Shown: piece by piece, positions 1-10,925 of the stretch | How positions within the stretch are numbered: position 1 is the first letter of the stretch | Layout: each line of letters begins with the position of its first letter | Assembly (NCBI RefSeq): GCF_963678635.1 | Contig: NC_087063.1 | Location: 9,582,386 to 9,646,385, forward strand | Origin: Symsagittifera roscoffensis | Taxonomy: Eukaryota > Xenacoelomorpha > Acoela > Convolutidae | DNA: 64,000 nucleotides | Direction of reading: 5' to 3' | Position numbers and translations under genes: made by a program | Notes under the pieces: model-generated | The model's input: the letters and a program-made list of their open reading frames with translations, nothing else | Told to the model about the DNA's origin: nothing | The model's database searches: none

Positions 1-1986
1 GGTCTTGCAACCAGTGTAGTGCAACAAAGTTTTTTCTATTCCTTCTAACTTTTTTCTTGTTAAAGTTCTCTCTAAGTTTGATTCAAACCAACACACTAAA
101 ATAAATTGGGCCAATTGATAACGAAACAATCAAAGAAGATCAGCTAAAGTTTATTTTTGAGCAATTAACTGGTATTATAGTTTTTATAATTTGGTTTTTG
201 ATTTGTCATATTTTTTGTAATTTTCTAAACCAAGGTGGGGGAATTAGCTAAATCTATTTTTCAATAAATTTTAATAAAAAGGATGTGGAAAACTACAAAA
301 AAAATTTTTTTAGCTGTTTTCTGGTATAGTAGATTCTCTTATAATCTTTTGATTATTCTTACTTTGTCTGAAGGCGACAACTTGTTCAAAATAAATAGGG
401 GCGAAAAAGAGGGTAACTTACTTCAATTTTCAGATTCCCTGAGGGAAAAAAAATTATCCACGATCCAGTTTTCTCACTTCGATGGTTGTTATCAAAAGAG
501 ATAGTATCTCTAAAGAGTTAGTACCACCTTTTGATTCTCTAGGACTTTGGGGACTATAGATTTTCATTGCGAGAACCAAAAATTGAAGATTTTTGAGATG
601 TTTCTGCAGAGAACGCGCATCAAAAAACGCAGTTTTTTGTTTCAAAACTCCCAAAATGACCCTCCCCCCCCCAAAAAAAAATAAACTATAAAAAAATGCA
701 CATGAATAAGATTTCTACTCTTAAAAATCATTAAAATAGCACCCTAGCAAGAGTAGCGTATCAGTATGAACCTACTTTGTGTTCGGACCTAACTGGCAAA
801 CACGAGTGGTCATTTGGTTGCACTTTTTTTTATAATGTTGATCTGTATCATTGAAAAATTCATTGCAACTGTTCTCTTTTCTTTTTTTTGGCTAGTGTTT
901 AAGATTTTTAAGCAAGAATAGCTGAGTGGAGGCAATTTCATTCACAAGGTTGATGATTCAACTCTGTCGCGTAGGCAAATGTTTAATAAGTTGAGACTTG
1001 CTTCTACTTTTTTCGTTTCACTTTATGGAGCTGCTTTCTGTCGTTTTCTCGCTAGGAAATTATAATGGCCTCTGTGTTTTTTTAGCATAACAAACGTGGA
1101 GACCTTTCCTTACGACTTTTGAATAAATGTACAGAATAATTGTGATCGGAGGAGTTTTTCTCTGTCCAGACTAATTCCGGCAATTTAATTGAAAAAATTT
1201 CTTTAGCATCCGAAGTTTTTTGTTGTCTTGAGCTGAATGGTAAGAAAAAAAAATCAATTGACTTGTGTTTATTATTTTTTATTAAACAAGAAGGTTAAAT
1301 TGGGGGGTAATTAAAATGTAAGATATATTTCATTCTCCTTACGCGTATTTATATATTCTACCTAAATAAAAACGAACTATGAAAAAACAAATTGTTGCAT
1401 AGTTTATCATTTCTTATTTTCGGCTAAAAAGCAGATTGTTTGTCTTTTGAGTGTTTTCTTATTCAAAGTTGGGGCGCTTAAAATGAGAGAATAAACAAAT
1501 AAAAAATAAATTAAACAAATATAAAATTAAATGACAGTTTTGACTCCTTGAGTTCAAGTGTAAAAAAGCCTTCATTCTTTTTGATGAAAATCTAAAGATC
1601 AGAAAAATGGCAAATCGACTAAGTTCTAGACTACTTTATGCACACTTTGAAGATTTTTATTTTTATTGTTGAAACATAAGGCGAAGTTTTTATGAGTGTT
1701 GAGTTTTTCCACTCAACAAAATTTTCCAATCTGTTTTGAGTGAAGCAAAATGATCGTAAATATTTTTGTTAGATTCACATTTCTACGCTTGACGTTTTGG
1801 TATTGTTCATAAATTATGGGTTTTTATTCCAACTTTCGAATAAAGTGACGGAATACAGATATTTTTGCTCAGGTGGTTTTTTTCTCACAAGTATCGTTTT
1901 TTTTTACTTGCAAAGTTTGACGGAAATTTCATGTTCCACTCGAAACATTTTGTTGACTTGAGCTATAGTTACAAAAGATATTCAAC
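1..1986. other. AT-rich non-coding DNA with weak internal repeats
   Basis: I see no convincing gene here. ORFs of up to about 73 codons occur but have the composition expected by chance in AT-rich DNA. Segments around 1110-1240 and 1838-1965 share an ordered series of short matches (a 'CGAATAAA'-like block, a 'TTTTTCTCTG/TTTTTCTCAC' block, then 'TTGTTG(T/A)CTTGAGCT'), which suggests an old local duplication. There is a C tract followed by an A tract near 661-681. The stretch could be intron or 3' flank of the minus-strand exon candidates that follow. Confidence 0.4.
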
Positions 1987-2057
1987 CTGTGCGCCTTGAG
2001 GGCTTCTTCTCTCCAGACAAACTTCGACTTCAACCAGCAATTTACGACGGAAAAATC
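1987..2057 (-). CDS. Candidate coding exon (host gene, 3'-most seen)
   Basis: On the minus strand this 71-nt stretch follows a pyrimidine-rich acceptor ending TTTTTAG at 2058 and is followed by a CAG|GTTGAA donor. Read in phase 0 it gives 23 codons without a stop, with a coding-like mix (Trp, Cys, Glu, Lys; for example WLKSKFVWREEALKAH). A second frame is also open, so the frame is set mainly by phase agreement with the preceding candidate exon (2237-2322). It ends with two bases of a split codon, so another exon should follow below 1987; I did not find it. I do not recognise the product. Known facts used are only splice consensus rules; that it is an exon is inference. Confidence 0.4.
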
Positions 2058-2114
2058 CTAAAAATCAGCCGAAAAATAATGTTCTCCTGAAAGATAGCTT
2101 ATTTCCCCAGTTTA

Positions 2115-2203
2115 CGATAAATAATGGTTGATGTATATTGCGCGATTATGGTGTATAGTTGAAAATATTCGAACATTTTTTTGTTTAAAAACATTTGGAG
2201 ATT
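2115..2203. repeat. 89-bp dispersed duplication, copy 1
   Basis: This segment matches 4898-4986 with a few substitutions and equal length. Shared blocks include 'AATGGTTGATGTATATTG' and 'AAAACATTTGGAGATT'. Both copies lie just on the 3' side (minus-strand sense) of candidate minus-strand exons. No terminal repeats or target duplication were seen. Confidence 0.7.
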
Positions 2204-2236
2204 ATATTCAGTTTTTGGAGATTATATCCTCCTAAC

Positions 2237-2322
2237 TTTTCTGTGCTGAAGCTGCGTGAGAGGATCACCTTCTTGATACAGTTTGTCAGTGTTCGACTCG
2301 GTAATTTTGGCGTAGCTTTTGC
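2237..2322 (-). CDS. Candidate coding exon (host gene)
   Basis: This is a minus-strand open stretch of 86 nt: two bases of a split codon plus 28 codons. It follows an acceptor-like ACTTTCGTCAG and ends at AAA|GTTAGG, a weaker donor chosen partly because it keeps phase 0 into the next candidate exon at 2057. The peptide is hydrophilic and charged (TESNTDKLYQEGDPLTQLQH within it) and the GC content exceeds the surroundings. If the donor is not used, the frame reaches a stop a few codons later, which would make this a terminal exon. The start needs one base from the previous exon, which the candidate at 3182-3237 supplies. Product not recognised. Confidence 0.4.
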
Positions 2323-3181
2323 CTGACGAAAGTTCAACATATTCAATTTTTTGGGGTAAAAATTTGGGTCTTTTCACGGATCATTTTTCTCTGATACTTG
2401 TAAAGTTACAGAGGATTTGACGTTTTGGCTATCTTGTGACAACTAATGGGGGCAATGGTTTATGTACTATAAACCTGTAAGCAGAAATTTAGTCCGTGTA
2501 ACAAGTCGTACCAAATTGAATTGAGGCAGGTTAGTTAAAATTTTTTGAAGAAATCATATCAGTTTGCACTTTGCATAGCATTTAATGGATTGATTTTCGA
2601 GAAAGAAAACAAAAAAAAAACACTTTTTTTTTCAATTTTATTTCTTTTTTTTTCTTTTATAAACCTTTAAAAAACCTTTAAGTTGAAAAAGAGTACAAAC
2701 AATGATCTGATTTTAAAGATTATCTTGTATCTATTGTTTTTTTTTTCATTCTTCGATTAACCGGCTCAAAGCTATGAAAAAATATAAGTTCAATTGAATT
2801 TTTTTTGAGGAGGACGTAGTTTTCAAGGGCTTAAGGTTTTTAAGGGATATATCTTGTTAGGCGTAGTTTGAGGGGTGCATATATTTTCTTTCCCTTAGGG
2901 TGTCACTGCGGATGGGTCGAACAAAAATTTAAAAACTTGAAGATGAACGGTTTTTTTAGTGAGGTCAACTTTGCTTACACGAGTCGAAAAAACTTTTGTC
3001 GCTTCGTGGTAACCTCTCTGGTTGTTTATGAACATCATTCAATACAAACAACGAGGTTTTCGTCGTTACAGTTGTACAGTTGTATCATTTTTTTTTGATC
3101 TCTTTTTTTATTCACTATCCAGTCAAAGTCTCAATTCCTTCATGCTTTTCACACGATTTTAAAAGGGTTGTCTTATCATAC
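2323..3181. other. Putative intron or spacer, no gene seen
   Basis: AT-rich with many T and A runs. A plus-strand ORF at 2868-3098 is open for 76 codons but is Phe/Cys-rich with no recognisable domain, and I treat it as chance. In the gene model this is the intron between exon candidates 3182-3237 and 2237-2322. Confidence 0.35.
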
Positions 3182-3237
3182 GCTTAATATCCTGCTTTCT
3201 ATTAGTAGCCCCGGAAAGTCTCAGACCAGAGTCGCCT
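3182..3237 (-). CDS. Candidate coding exon (host gene)
   Basis: This is a 56-nt minus-strand segment bounded by a strong acceptor (a pyrimidine-rich tract ending TACTTTTCTGCAG) and a C|GTATGA donor. It reads as one base, 18 codons and one base, with no stop, giving a glycine/serine/arginine-containing peptide (starting GDSGLRLSGATNRKQD). The other two frames contain stops or end early. The single leading base completes a Lys codon with the two bases left by candidate exon 5065-5175, and the single trailing base fits the two-base start of 2237-2322. Product not recognised; this is one of the better-supported small exons because the acceptor is strong. Confidence 0.45.
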
Positions 3238-5064
3238 CTGCAGAAAAGTAAATGAGGGGGGTATATCTTTACCTTAAAAACTCCAGGAAAAGTTTGAAAT
3301 GGTGGCGGTTATTTATAGAAAAAAATATAGATAAAATGATAAAATGCAGCAAAGTCAGACCAACTTCATCTCTCCTCTGAAAATTTATAAGTCGAAGATA
3401 CTTTTTTATGGTGGTTATGTTGTTTTTTTTCTGGAAAAATTTTGGAAAGTTTTCTTTCTCTACAAGTTCATTCATACATTTGTATGTACTCTTGAATGCC
3501 TTTAGTTATATATGCACTTATTCAGCTTTCTGACTCTGAAAGTGTAAAAGATATAAAAAACGTGATCGAGTTTCAATAGTAAAACTGGACGCACTTTTTG
3601 GCGGAATAAAAAGTTCAACTTTCGATTAAATTCAGTTTTCTTAATTTCAATGATTAAATTAAAAACGTGTAATTTCTTAATTGCTTTCGAAATTCACAGT
3701 GCCTTAAGAGCCTTTTGTACTTTTATTGAGTTTTGAAATTGTTTCAAGTCAGCGTTTTTTATCTGTTTTTGTTTGCATTTTTTATTATTTTCGTTTCTAT
3801 GTTGGTTATGTTAATTCTATGTAAAAAAAAACTTAAAGTATTTTGTTTTAGAACTTAATTTTTAAAACTAATCAAAACTTATAATTCGGTTTGTGTGTTT
3901 GTTTGAACTAAAATTGATTGAATTAAGGTTTCATTGAACAAATTTTCTTGGTTTGCTTATTTGATCTTTCGCGGTTCGACTTTTGTTAAGTGGGTGTGGA
4001 AGAACAATGTTGTAATTTCGATTGTCTGCTTATGCTTTCTTGGCTGAAGTGCCGCGTTGTGGGACTTTTGTGCTGTCAGATGTTTTATCGTAGATGCAAT
4101 TGTTTTTTGATTAATTTTTTTTTTTGTAGTTTATAACTTAAATAACCCCTGATTTTAGTTAAGTAAGTTTTTCGTTTTTTTTTTGTTACAAGCTTTATTC
4201 GAACTAAAGGTTTACTGATTACAATTGTTGACTTAATTTGTATTGCTTTAAGGATAAAAAAACTGTTGATTGAAAAAAAAATCAGGCAGTCCTTGTAGTA
4301 AGAATCCAAAGCTTCAAGACTTAATTGCTCATTTTTTATGACAACCTTTTTTTGTGGTATTATTTTCGTTTTCGACTCAATGAGTGTCTACCATCGCATT
4401 TTCGGCTTAGTAGCCCTCTGTTTAATTTAGAAACTAATTTACCCCTGTTTTTTTTGTGTTTCTTGAATGTTTTTTTTCTTGGCGGTTTCACCTGTGTGAC
4501 AAAAACGGTTTGTTTTTTTTTCTTTGGAAGAAAGACCTACTCTCAAATCGATCATCAGATATGCTATGATCATCAGAAAATTAATAATAACTCCGATGTG
4601 TTTTAATTTTCTGATTTCCCTGAGGAAAATAATTTTTGTTTTGAATCAATTTTCTTTTCTAAAACGGGACTTGAATTACCAAAGTCAAGAATATTTTGTA
4701 AGATTTTTCCAAATATAGCTTATAATACTTTTTAGTTGTTAATAATTCAAACTTTTAACATTCTAATGAGGTTCCTACCAATGAATTTTGATTTTACAAA
4801 ACGAGAAAATATGGAGATTGACGCTCTTGCTGATTTCAAGAAACTTTTGTGCTGATGGTATATTTGAATTAGTTTATAAATAGTAAACTAGTTTAAACGA
4901 TAAGTAATGGTTGATGTATATTGTGCGATTATGGTGTATATTTAAATAGATTCGAAAAATTTTTTGTCTAAAAACATTTGGAGATTTCCTATAAAGAGGT
5001 TCAAAAAGGAAATTTTTTTGTTTTTGGCGATCCGGAATGAAAAGAGCTCCATCATCCCTGATAC
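3238..5064. other. Putative intron or spacer, AT-rich
   Basis: Low-complexity, T-rich DNA. The minus-strand ORFs at 3269-3475 and 4085-4309 and the plus-strand ORF at 4325-4606 are rich in Ile, Phe, Lys and Asn, lack domains, and look like chance openings. It contains the second copy of the 89-bp duplication at 4898-4986. Nothing else was identified. Confidence 0.35.
4898..4986. repeat. 89-bp dispersed duplication, copy 2
   Basis: Partner of 2115-2203, with equal length and mostly single-base differences. It lies immediately beyond the end of the candidate minus-strand exon at 5065-5175. Confidence 0.7.
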
Positions 5065-5175
5065 TTCTCAATTAGAAAGGGGAAGAATGCCGGTCTGGAT
5101 GCGAATGCGGTCACTTGCTCCTCCACGCTGTTGTTAGTCCAGAACAGTTGCCACATTCCCCTCAAACACGGCATA
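5065..5175 (-). CDS. Candidate coding exon (host gene)
   Basis: The minus-strand segment follows a good acceptor (TTTCCTCTGTTTCAG). It reads as one base, 36 codons and two bases, with a composition unlike the AT-rich background: many Trp, Phe, Glu, Ala and Pro codons, including GMWQLFWTNNSVEEQVTAFA. The donor at GAGAA|GTATCA is acceptable but not strong; without it the frame runs four more codons to a TGA at 5052-5054, which would make it a terminal exon. The leading base fits the two bases left by exon 27728-27926, and the trailing two fit 3182-3237. Between it and the upstream exon lie the nested MITE and retroelement. Product not recognised. Confidence 0.45.
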
Positions 5176-7515
5176 CTGAAACAGAGGAAACTGTTTGTCC
5201 CTTAACACCCCTCACGTCATATTTTAGCTGTCTTAACAATTCTTGGACTGCGTAGAAGATTAGCAACAGCCTGACGATCAAAATGAAGAAGTTCGAGCAG
5301 ATTTTTGTTTGTGTAAAAGGGAAAATTGACAAATTGATTCGGTATTTTTTGGGATATAACAAAGTTTCCAAACTCTGTTTCCACTTTGAGCACACGGGAT
5401 ACTGGTTAGTTATATGCCTGGCTGCCTGGGTAGCTGAATTCCTAGTTTTCCGCAAAACCATGCAAAACTCAATAAATTAGCGCACATAAAACCTGAGACT
5501 AAATTCTCACAAAATTAGGTAACTAGGGTTACCTGTCCATGGAAATCCATTCCTGCAGCCATATCGGCTGAAAAACGAAGTTTCAATATGTTCAATTTCA
5601 AATTTTTTCTCAAAAGTAAAACAAACTTGGACTTTTCAACCGCTTATGAAAATATTTATAAGATATATAATGAGTGTTTATTTAAAACATCTTCCAAACA
5701 AAAACCATCTTCACATCGTAAGTTTGATGAGTAACAAAACTCTTCTTTTGAATCGACAAAATGCTAAATTAAGCAAAGACGGCCGGTAACTGTGCAAGTA
5801 GCACAGATCGTTCCGACCGTAGTCTAAAAAAATATAACAGACACTTTTTTCTTGCTTCAAATTAGTGTCGTTTTTTTCGTGATAAAAAAGGAGCTGAACG
5901 AACAACTAAAGATTAAGCATATTCCACAATTATAGTAGAAAAATAATGAAAAAATAATTTTTGTAGAAAAATGAGTAAGAAAAAAAAAGCGCTAAAATAC
6001 TCAAAAGAAACGCGAGTAACATTAAGTTTTACGTTTCAAATTAGGCTATTGTTATCTTTAAAGCCATTAAAATAAGGTATCGTAACTTTGCTCGCTCGCT
6101 TTAGTCGCTCGTATTGGGCCGAAAAACCAAAAAGTCTAAACCGGTTTTTCTCAAAATGAGAAATTTTTTTTAAAATTTTGAAAAACTGTTCGAATTCTGA
6201 GTCTAAGGGCTTTAATATGATGCATTATTCAGTTCTCTCCAATAATTAACTGTGGCAGCTGGTTTTGCGACAAAAACAAAAAAAAAAGAACAGACAGAAA
6301 AAAAAGAACTAAAACACACCCGAATACAATGTTCCTTGCTTTTTTCAAGTTGTTGGAACAACAAGCGATACTCAAAAATCGAGAAAATTAGTGTCATACC
6401 CAAAGAAACAAAAAATGAAATTACAGACAATTAAAATGACACAGCATTAAAACTGATTAAAAATCACAGATGAACTGTCTAATTCAATGTACCAATAAGC
6501 TTGCCAAAAAAACTTCGAGAATGAATGTGATCTAACTTCTCCTAGAATATATGTAACATAATACATAACATAGAGCTAATTTGAAGGCTTGAAAATTTTT
6601 GAGAGGATTCGTTTTTTTTCAAATTCTCGTTTTTTTTTTTTCGATTTGTCGAAAAATATAAACGTAGAAAAATTTTAAAAAATGCCTTTAATGAGTCATT
6701 TGTAAGCTTTAGAAATTAATGTTAGCTGAAGTCTCTCCTAAAGAGTACCTTTCATATTATCCGCATTTTGCTAAGTTAGTGTCCAACTAGTTAAAAAATC
6801 GCCTCAATATTTGACTACCTTTGCAATTCGAGTTATCATTGAAAAAGTTTTTGATGACACGCTATGTTACCTGCTAAAACTGCTATTTGTGTTATGTTTT
6901 AGGTTTTGAAGTTTTTTTTTCAACCCATGAATATTGGTTAGAACAACTACTTATCCAAAAAATCCATTTGTACATTGCTAAATCTAATTTCTGCCAATCT
7001 GATATATCCATTTTCGCAAGGAAGAGCAGAATAAGGAGAAATTGTAAATAAGCTAATCAAAAGTAATAACAAAACTTTTGAAGCATATGAAAATCCAAAT
7101 TCCCTTTTTTGAAAACAAGGTTCAGGAAAATCAACGATTATTTGAACTTTTTCACACATTCTCTTTTGCCAGCCCTCAGCTTAATTAAGGAAAAAATTTC
7201 ACTTGCTGATTTTCTGGCACTTTTTTTATTTTTTTCATTAAGGATCGCTTTCTTTTCAAAGATCGTTTTCATTTAAAAAATAAGCGCAGAACTTTAGATG
7301 CCATCATGGAGTTCACTGAACGTCTCAGAATAAAAAATTAAAATACAAACAAAAATTACATTGTTTATTTACCGTCATACACTTGAGACGCATTTATATG
7401 TTGTTTCAAAACATGTGCTTTGTATGACCTGCAAGGATAAACAATCAAAAAACTACTGTCGTACTTGGCTGATAGAAATTAACGTTTTCATATGAATATT
7501 GAACTTGAGCTTATG
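5176..7515. other. AT-rich stretch, putative intron
   Basis: No gene recognised. A 35-bp minus-strand piece at 5533-5567 is flanked by a good acceptor (CGTTTTTCAG) and donor (CAG|GTAACC), but its length breaks phase with the neighbouring exon candidates. A minus-strand ORF at 5162-5461 is open for 99 codons and one at 6947-7159 contains a hydrophobic run followed by PCENGYIRLAEIRF. Neither matches a family I know. Confidence 0.3.
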
Positions 7516-7735
7516 AAACAGATTGCGGTGTACGTCATGGTTCTGTTTTAGGGCTTCTGTTGTTCATTATCTACATCATTTACTTGCAGCTAGATACCCT
7601 CACTCAAAAGTTGTCAAGTTTGCCGATAATTATAAAACAACAAGCCTAAAAATAAAAACAACGACTATCAGAAGGATTTCGAAAACGCTGAATTTGGTTA
7701 CAAGCGAACAAATAAACGCTACATAAATTTTGGAA
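7516..7735 (+). pseudogene. Degenerate LINE reverse-transcriptase fragment
   Basis: Near 7522-7600 the plus strand reads CGVRHGSVLGLLLFIIYI, which corresponds to the conserved RT palm block of non-LTR retrotransposons (usual form G-V-P-Q-G-S-V-L-G-P-L-L-F-x-x-Y-I-N-D-L). About 17 codons downstream, in a shifted frame, KVVKFADNYKT matches the catalytic block normally carrying F-A-D-D; here the second Asp has become Asn. A frameshift separates the two blocks, and no ORF of useful length flanks them, so this is a dead, truncated copy. Clade assignment (CR1, RTE, Jockey-like) is not possible from so little sequence. Confidence 0.6.
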
Positions 7736-8344
7736 AAAGTTGTTCATCTGGAAAATTTTGATAGAATGTGTCCCTCACGGGATCAGGACAAGTTATGCTA
7801 TGCAAAAGAATTGAATGCAGATGAATTTTGCAATTGAGGATTAAAGTGATCAGGAAAAAAGCTTTATATGAAGAAATTAAAAAGTTTACAACTGGAAATA
7901 TGTAGAAAAAATACTTTTGGTGCGTAATACAATAAAAAGACTAAGAAGTCGACATACAAAAACCACCCATGTATGAAAAAGATCGTATGCCTGAAGCTTA
8001 GTTTTTGATGATTGATAATAGCCGTTCGAAAAAGTTTCTGAAAAATGAGGAGCCTGAGAGTGAGGAGTCGTGTTGGTATGTACGCTCATTTTTAAGAAAT
8101 TTTTATAGACTGAAAAAATATATTTTTTTCATTTATTTTTGCGAGAGGAAATTGTTTGATCATAGAGCTTCCACTTCTTTGAATTTTCAATTTTGATAAG
8201 CTCAGGCAGTATGGCACACTTATTATTTTCGGCTGTTTGGATTTTTCAGCTGTTTGGACGTTCTTTTTCTTTTCAAAGTTCCGATTTTTGAAGTACAATG
8301 AAACCGTGTGCGGTCATAAGGTAGACAAAACATAAAGTAAACAT

Positions 8345-8423
8345 GTCGTAAGTCAATGAGAGTCGAGATAATAAACGAAATGGACGGCATGTTTGTTTCT
8401 CGATTCTGATTGGCTTACGACGT
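8345..8423. repeat. Imperfect palindrome (hairpin element)
   Basis: Left arm from 8345 (GTCGTAAGTCAATGAGAGTC...) pairs with the right arm ending near 8423 (...GATTGGCTTACGAC) over about 35 positions with a few mismatches and a short spacer. The right arm contains TCGATTCTGATTGGCT, which also occurs in the palindrome at 37925-38080. It could be a tiny foldback transposon. Confidence 0.6.
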
Positions 8424-8557
8424 GACTACTTCATGAAATATTTACTTTTTGCTTTAAACTGATGAAACGGATATGAACGTAAACAAATCTGTTCAGAAAA
8501 ATAATCTTGCCAGCAATGCAGCAATGCGAAATTTCATTTCATGATCAAAAACTTGCT

Positions 8558-8780
8558 GGCTCTTTTCCAGTCCCCACACCCCTGCTCTTTAAAAATTCAA
8601 TTTTGAAAAGCCTATTAAACGTTATCATAATGCAATGAAATTTGGCGTGATGAACAAATTGACAACTCTGAACAGATTTGTTCTTCATACTTTGCAGAGC
8701 GTAACATCACGCGTTTAGCCGTAACAACACGTAAAATAAACATAAGACTCGGCATTTTGAAAGGGGGGAACTGGAAAAGA
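8558..8780. mobile_element. MITE family B copy, left part (split by retroelement)
   Basis: The element starts with GGCTCTTTTCCAGTCC and, 200 bp on, reaches GGGGGGAACTGGAAAAGA, where it is interrupted by the LTR retroelement. Its missing last three bases (GCC) stand at 27649-27651. The interior is closely similar to 32116-32334. The 8-bp target duplication AACTTGCT is present at 8550-8557 and again at 27652-27659, so the two parts are one element. It has no coding capacity. An 8-bp duplication is typical of hAT-like or Merlin-like transposases; the terminal sequence does not settle which. Confidence 0.9.
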
Positions 8781-9190
8781 TGAGTTATGCTCGATGTGGT
8801 TAACTCATAGAGTAATTTCGGATAGGGTACACCGTCTGCTCGTCGCGCTATCTTATTTTCGGTCGGATAGATTCGTGCAACTTCTTAGTCTAATACCGAT
8901 CCTAATCTTAATCTTATATCTACTAGTCTCAGGGTGTTTAACTAGTCTCTGCTAGGCTCAATAGATCTAGAGTATACTGGCTTATTGCAACTGCTGCAGT
9001 TCTCTTGGAGAGGCAACTAAGTTCTAAGTTAAATTCAAATCTCTCTGTTGCTGAAATTACAAGTAATTTCAGCAATTACAAATAAGTGGGTTGTTAGTTA
9101 GATGGATTATCATTGGTTAATATTAAATATTTTACAGTGGTAAAATATCCAATTTATCCAATTATAAAATGTAGTTTAGATCAGGTTCCA
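8781..9190 (-). repeat. 3' LTR (left end of element)
   Basis: A 410-bp direct repeat, TGAGTTATGC... to ...TCAGGTTCCA, matched along its whole length by 27235-27644. Because the element is on the minus strand this is the 3' LTR. It contains an exact 24-bp palindrome (GCTGAAATTAC-AA-GTAATTTCAGC) at 9050-9073. The polypurine tract expected just 5' of it (minus sense, from 9191 on) is poor: the sequence there reads CGGATGGG. Confidence 0.97.
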
Positions 9191-10925
9191 CCCATCCGGG
9201 GTTTACAGAGTTTTTTAGAACTATCTTTCTGCAATTTGAAGGATGGATGATGAACATTGGTATTTGGCGAACATCATTTTCTTGTCCGGTTCCTCTTGGA
9301 GAAGAACGTTCCAGGACGCTGGAATTATGGATAGGAAAATGTTACGTCGTCATTCGACAACGAATGTGATCCCCAATGTCCGATTTCAAAATGGTTTGCT
9401 ATGACAGTTTTTTCTGCATTATGTAGAGAACTTGATTTGTGTGCAACCTCGTCTGGGAATGGCGTGAAGATCGTGTGTGGAAGGGATGCCTTGTAACTCG
9501 GATCTGTATGTATACTTGAACATCGAGGTGGTCATTGGTCTAGTTCAATGAAGTCCTTTTCTGCGAAGTCAAATCGTACTCTAAATCCTTTGAGTTGTGA
9601 TTGTGGACGGTATGTCGGTTGTGCTTAGCCATTCTTTTGTTCGAGTGTGATGGGATCATCTAGTCTTTGGATGTTCGTCTTTGTTGTTGTGTATTGATCT
9701 ATATACTGCAAAGTATGATTTACATTTTATAAAATTGTGTTAATTCAATTTTTTAATCATGATTTTAGTTACTCGTTTTCACAAAAGCGTTTTGTTTTAG
9801 TTTGTTATTTTGAAGAGTTACTCACCCTTGAGTTTCTCTTATTAAAAATAAGAATGTGGTCACAAAGCGTGGATGTAGCGCGGTGGGTTAGGCCGGCTAT
9901 AGAGCATGCTCAGGACGTCCTATCTGGTGGGTTAGGCCAGGAGTGGGAGTATGATTTCAAACTGTTTCTTTGAGAGGTCCTGTTATGTGATAACGTTTTA
10001 TGTTGGTTTTATGTTGTTCTTTCTTATGTTACTTTGTTTGTGTCCTTTTTTCAAAAATCAAATTGTTTTTGGTATGGGTTTGTATTGCGACTTTTTTGTG
10101 TTTTATTATTCCTTTCTTAGACTTTATAATAGTCTTCAAAAGAATAAATTATCCAGTTTTAAACTGGGTTAGTCCGGTTTGGGTTCCGTTGGTTTTCTTT
10201 TCTTAGTCAAGCTGCTATTTTATGATTTGTGGTGTTTAGTGAGCTGAGTTGGTTAGTTTGGCTTAGTATATAATTCCTTTCCAACCGGGTTAAAGGAAAG
10301 TTTGAAACTTGTTATCGTGTGTTAGAGTTGTTGAGAGTGAAAGCTTGAAACTTAAAATCATTATTTAAACAATTCTTCGCGGGTGAGCTGTGCGAGTTTG
10401 GATAGAATTCTTGTGCGAGTGAATGAAAATATTTGAAAAGCTTAGTACTGCTTTCTCATTTTATCAATTTATTGCGTAGAATTTGAATTTTACTGCGTTT
10501 TGGGGGAAATTTAAAATTATAATTTTTGATCGTAATTAAGTTTACTGCTTCATGGGGAAATAATTTATAAATAAAATTACTACATTTGGTATGAATTTTA
10601 CTACATTATTTCGTGCAAGAAATTAACGAATTTTAAGAGAATTTAACAAGTTTTATTTTTATTTTTCTTTTCTGTTTTGTAGATGATCGTGGTGTGAAGA
10701 CTAGAAATATAAATCAAACATTGATAGAAAATGGTTAGTACTAATTTAAATTTATTAGTGAAGAGTATTTTAAATTATACTTACCCTTTAATCATCTAGG
10801 AAAAAGCCGTGGGGGAAGATGTCGTGTATCATATCTGATGTTGTTAGTAATTTGGCTAGTATGCGTATGATGTTTTTAGTTTGTAGCAGAAGCCAAAGCA
10901 ATTGAATGGCTTTAATGGTGTTTAG
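9191..10925 (-). other. 3' untranslated region of the retroelement
   Basis: About 1.7 kb between ORF Y and the 3' LTR with no coherent minus-strand ORF. A GC-richer patch near 9870-9950 has the 13-mer GGTGGGTTAGGCC twice (about 43 bp apart). The plus-strand ORFs at 9737-10206 are short, Phe-rich and unsupported. Confidence 0.6.

Noticed and set aside
5533-5567. 35-bp minus-strand micro-exon with good splice sites
   Set aside because: Its length shifts the phase so it cannot join the neighbouring exon candidates, and very short matches to splice consensus are common.
6947-7159. Minus-strand ORF with a signal-peptide-like run
   Set aside because: Hydrophobic runs arise easily from T-rich DNA, a second frame is equally open, and no splice or start context supports it.
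8010-8076. Plus-strand open stretch (KNEEPESEESC) followed by a G|GTATGT donor
   Set aside because: A good donor but a poor acceptor, and the minus strand is also open with its own acceptor-like site; no linked exon was found.
9868-9950. tRNA-like A-box (TAGCGCGGTGGGTTAGG) in the retroelement 3' region
   Set aside because: No B-box at the right distance and no cloverleaf; the repeated GGTGGGTTAGGCC is more simply a short duplication.
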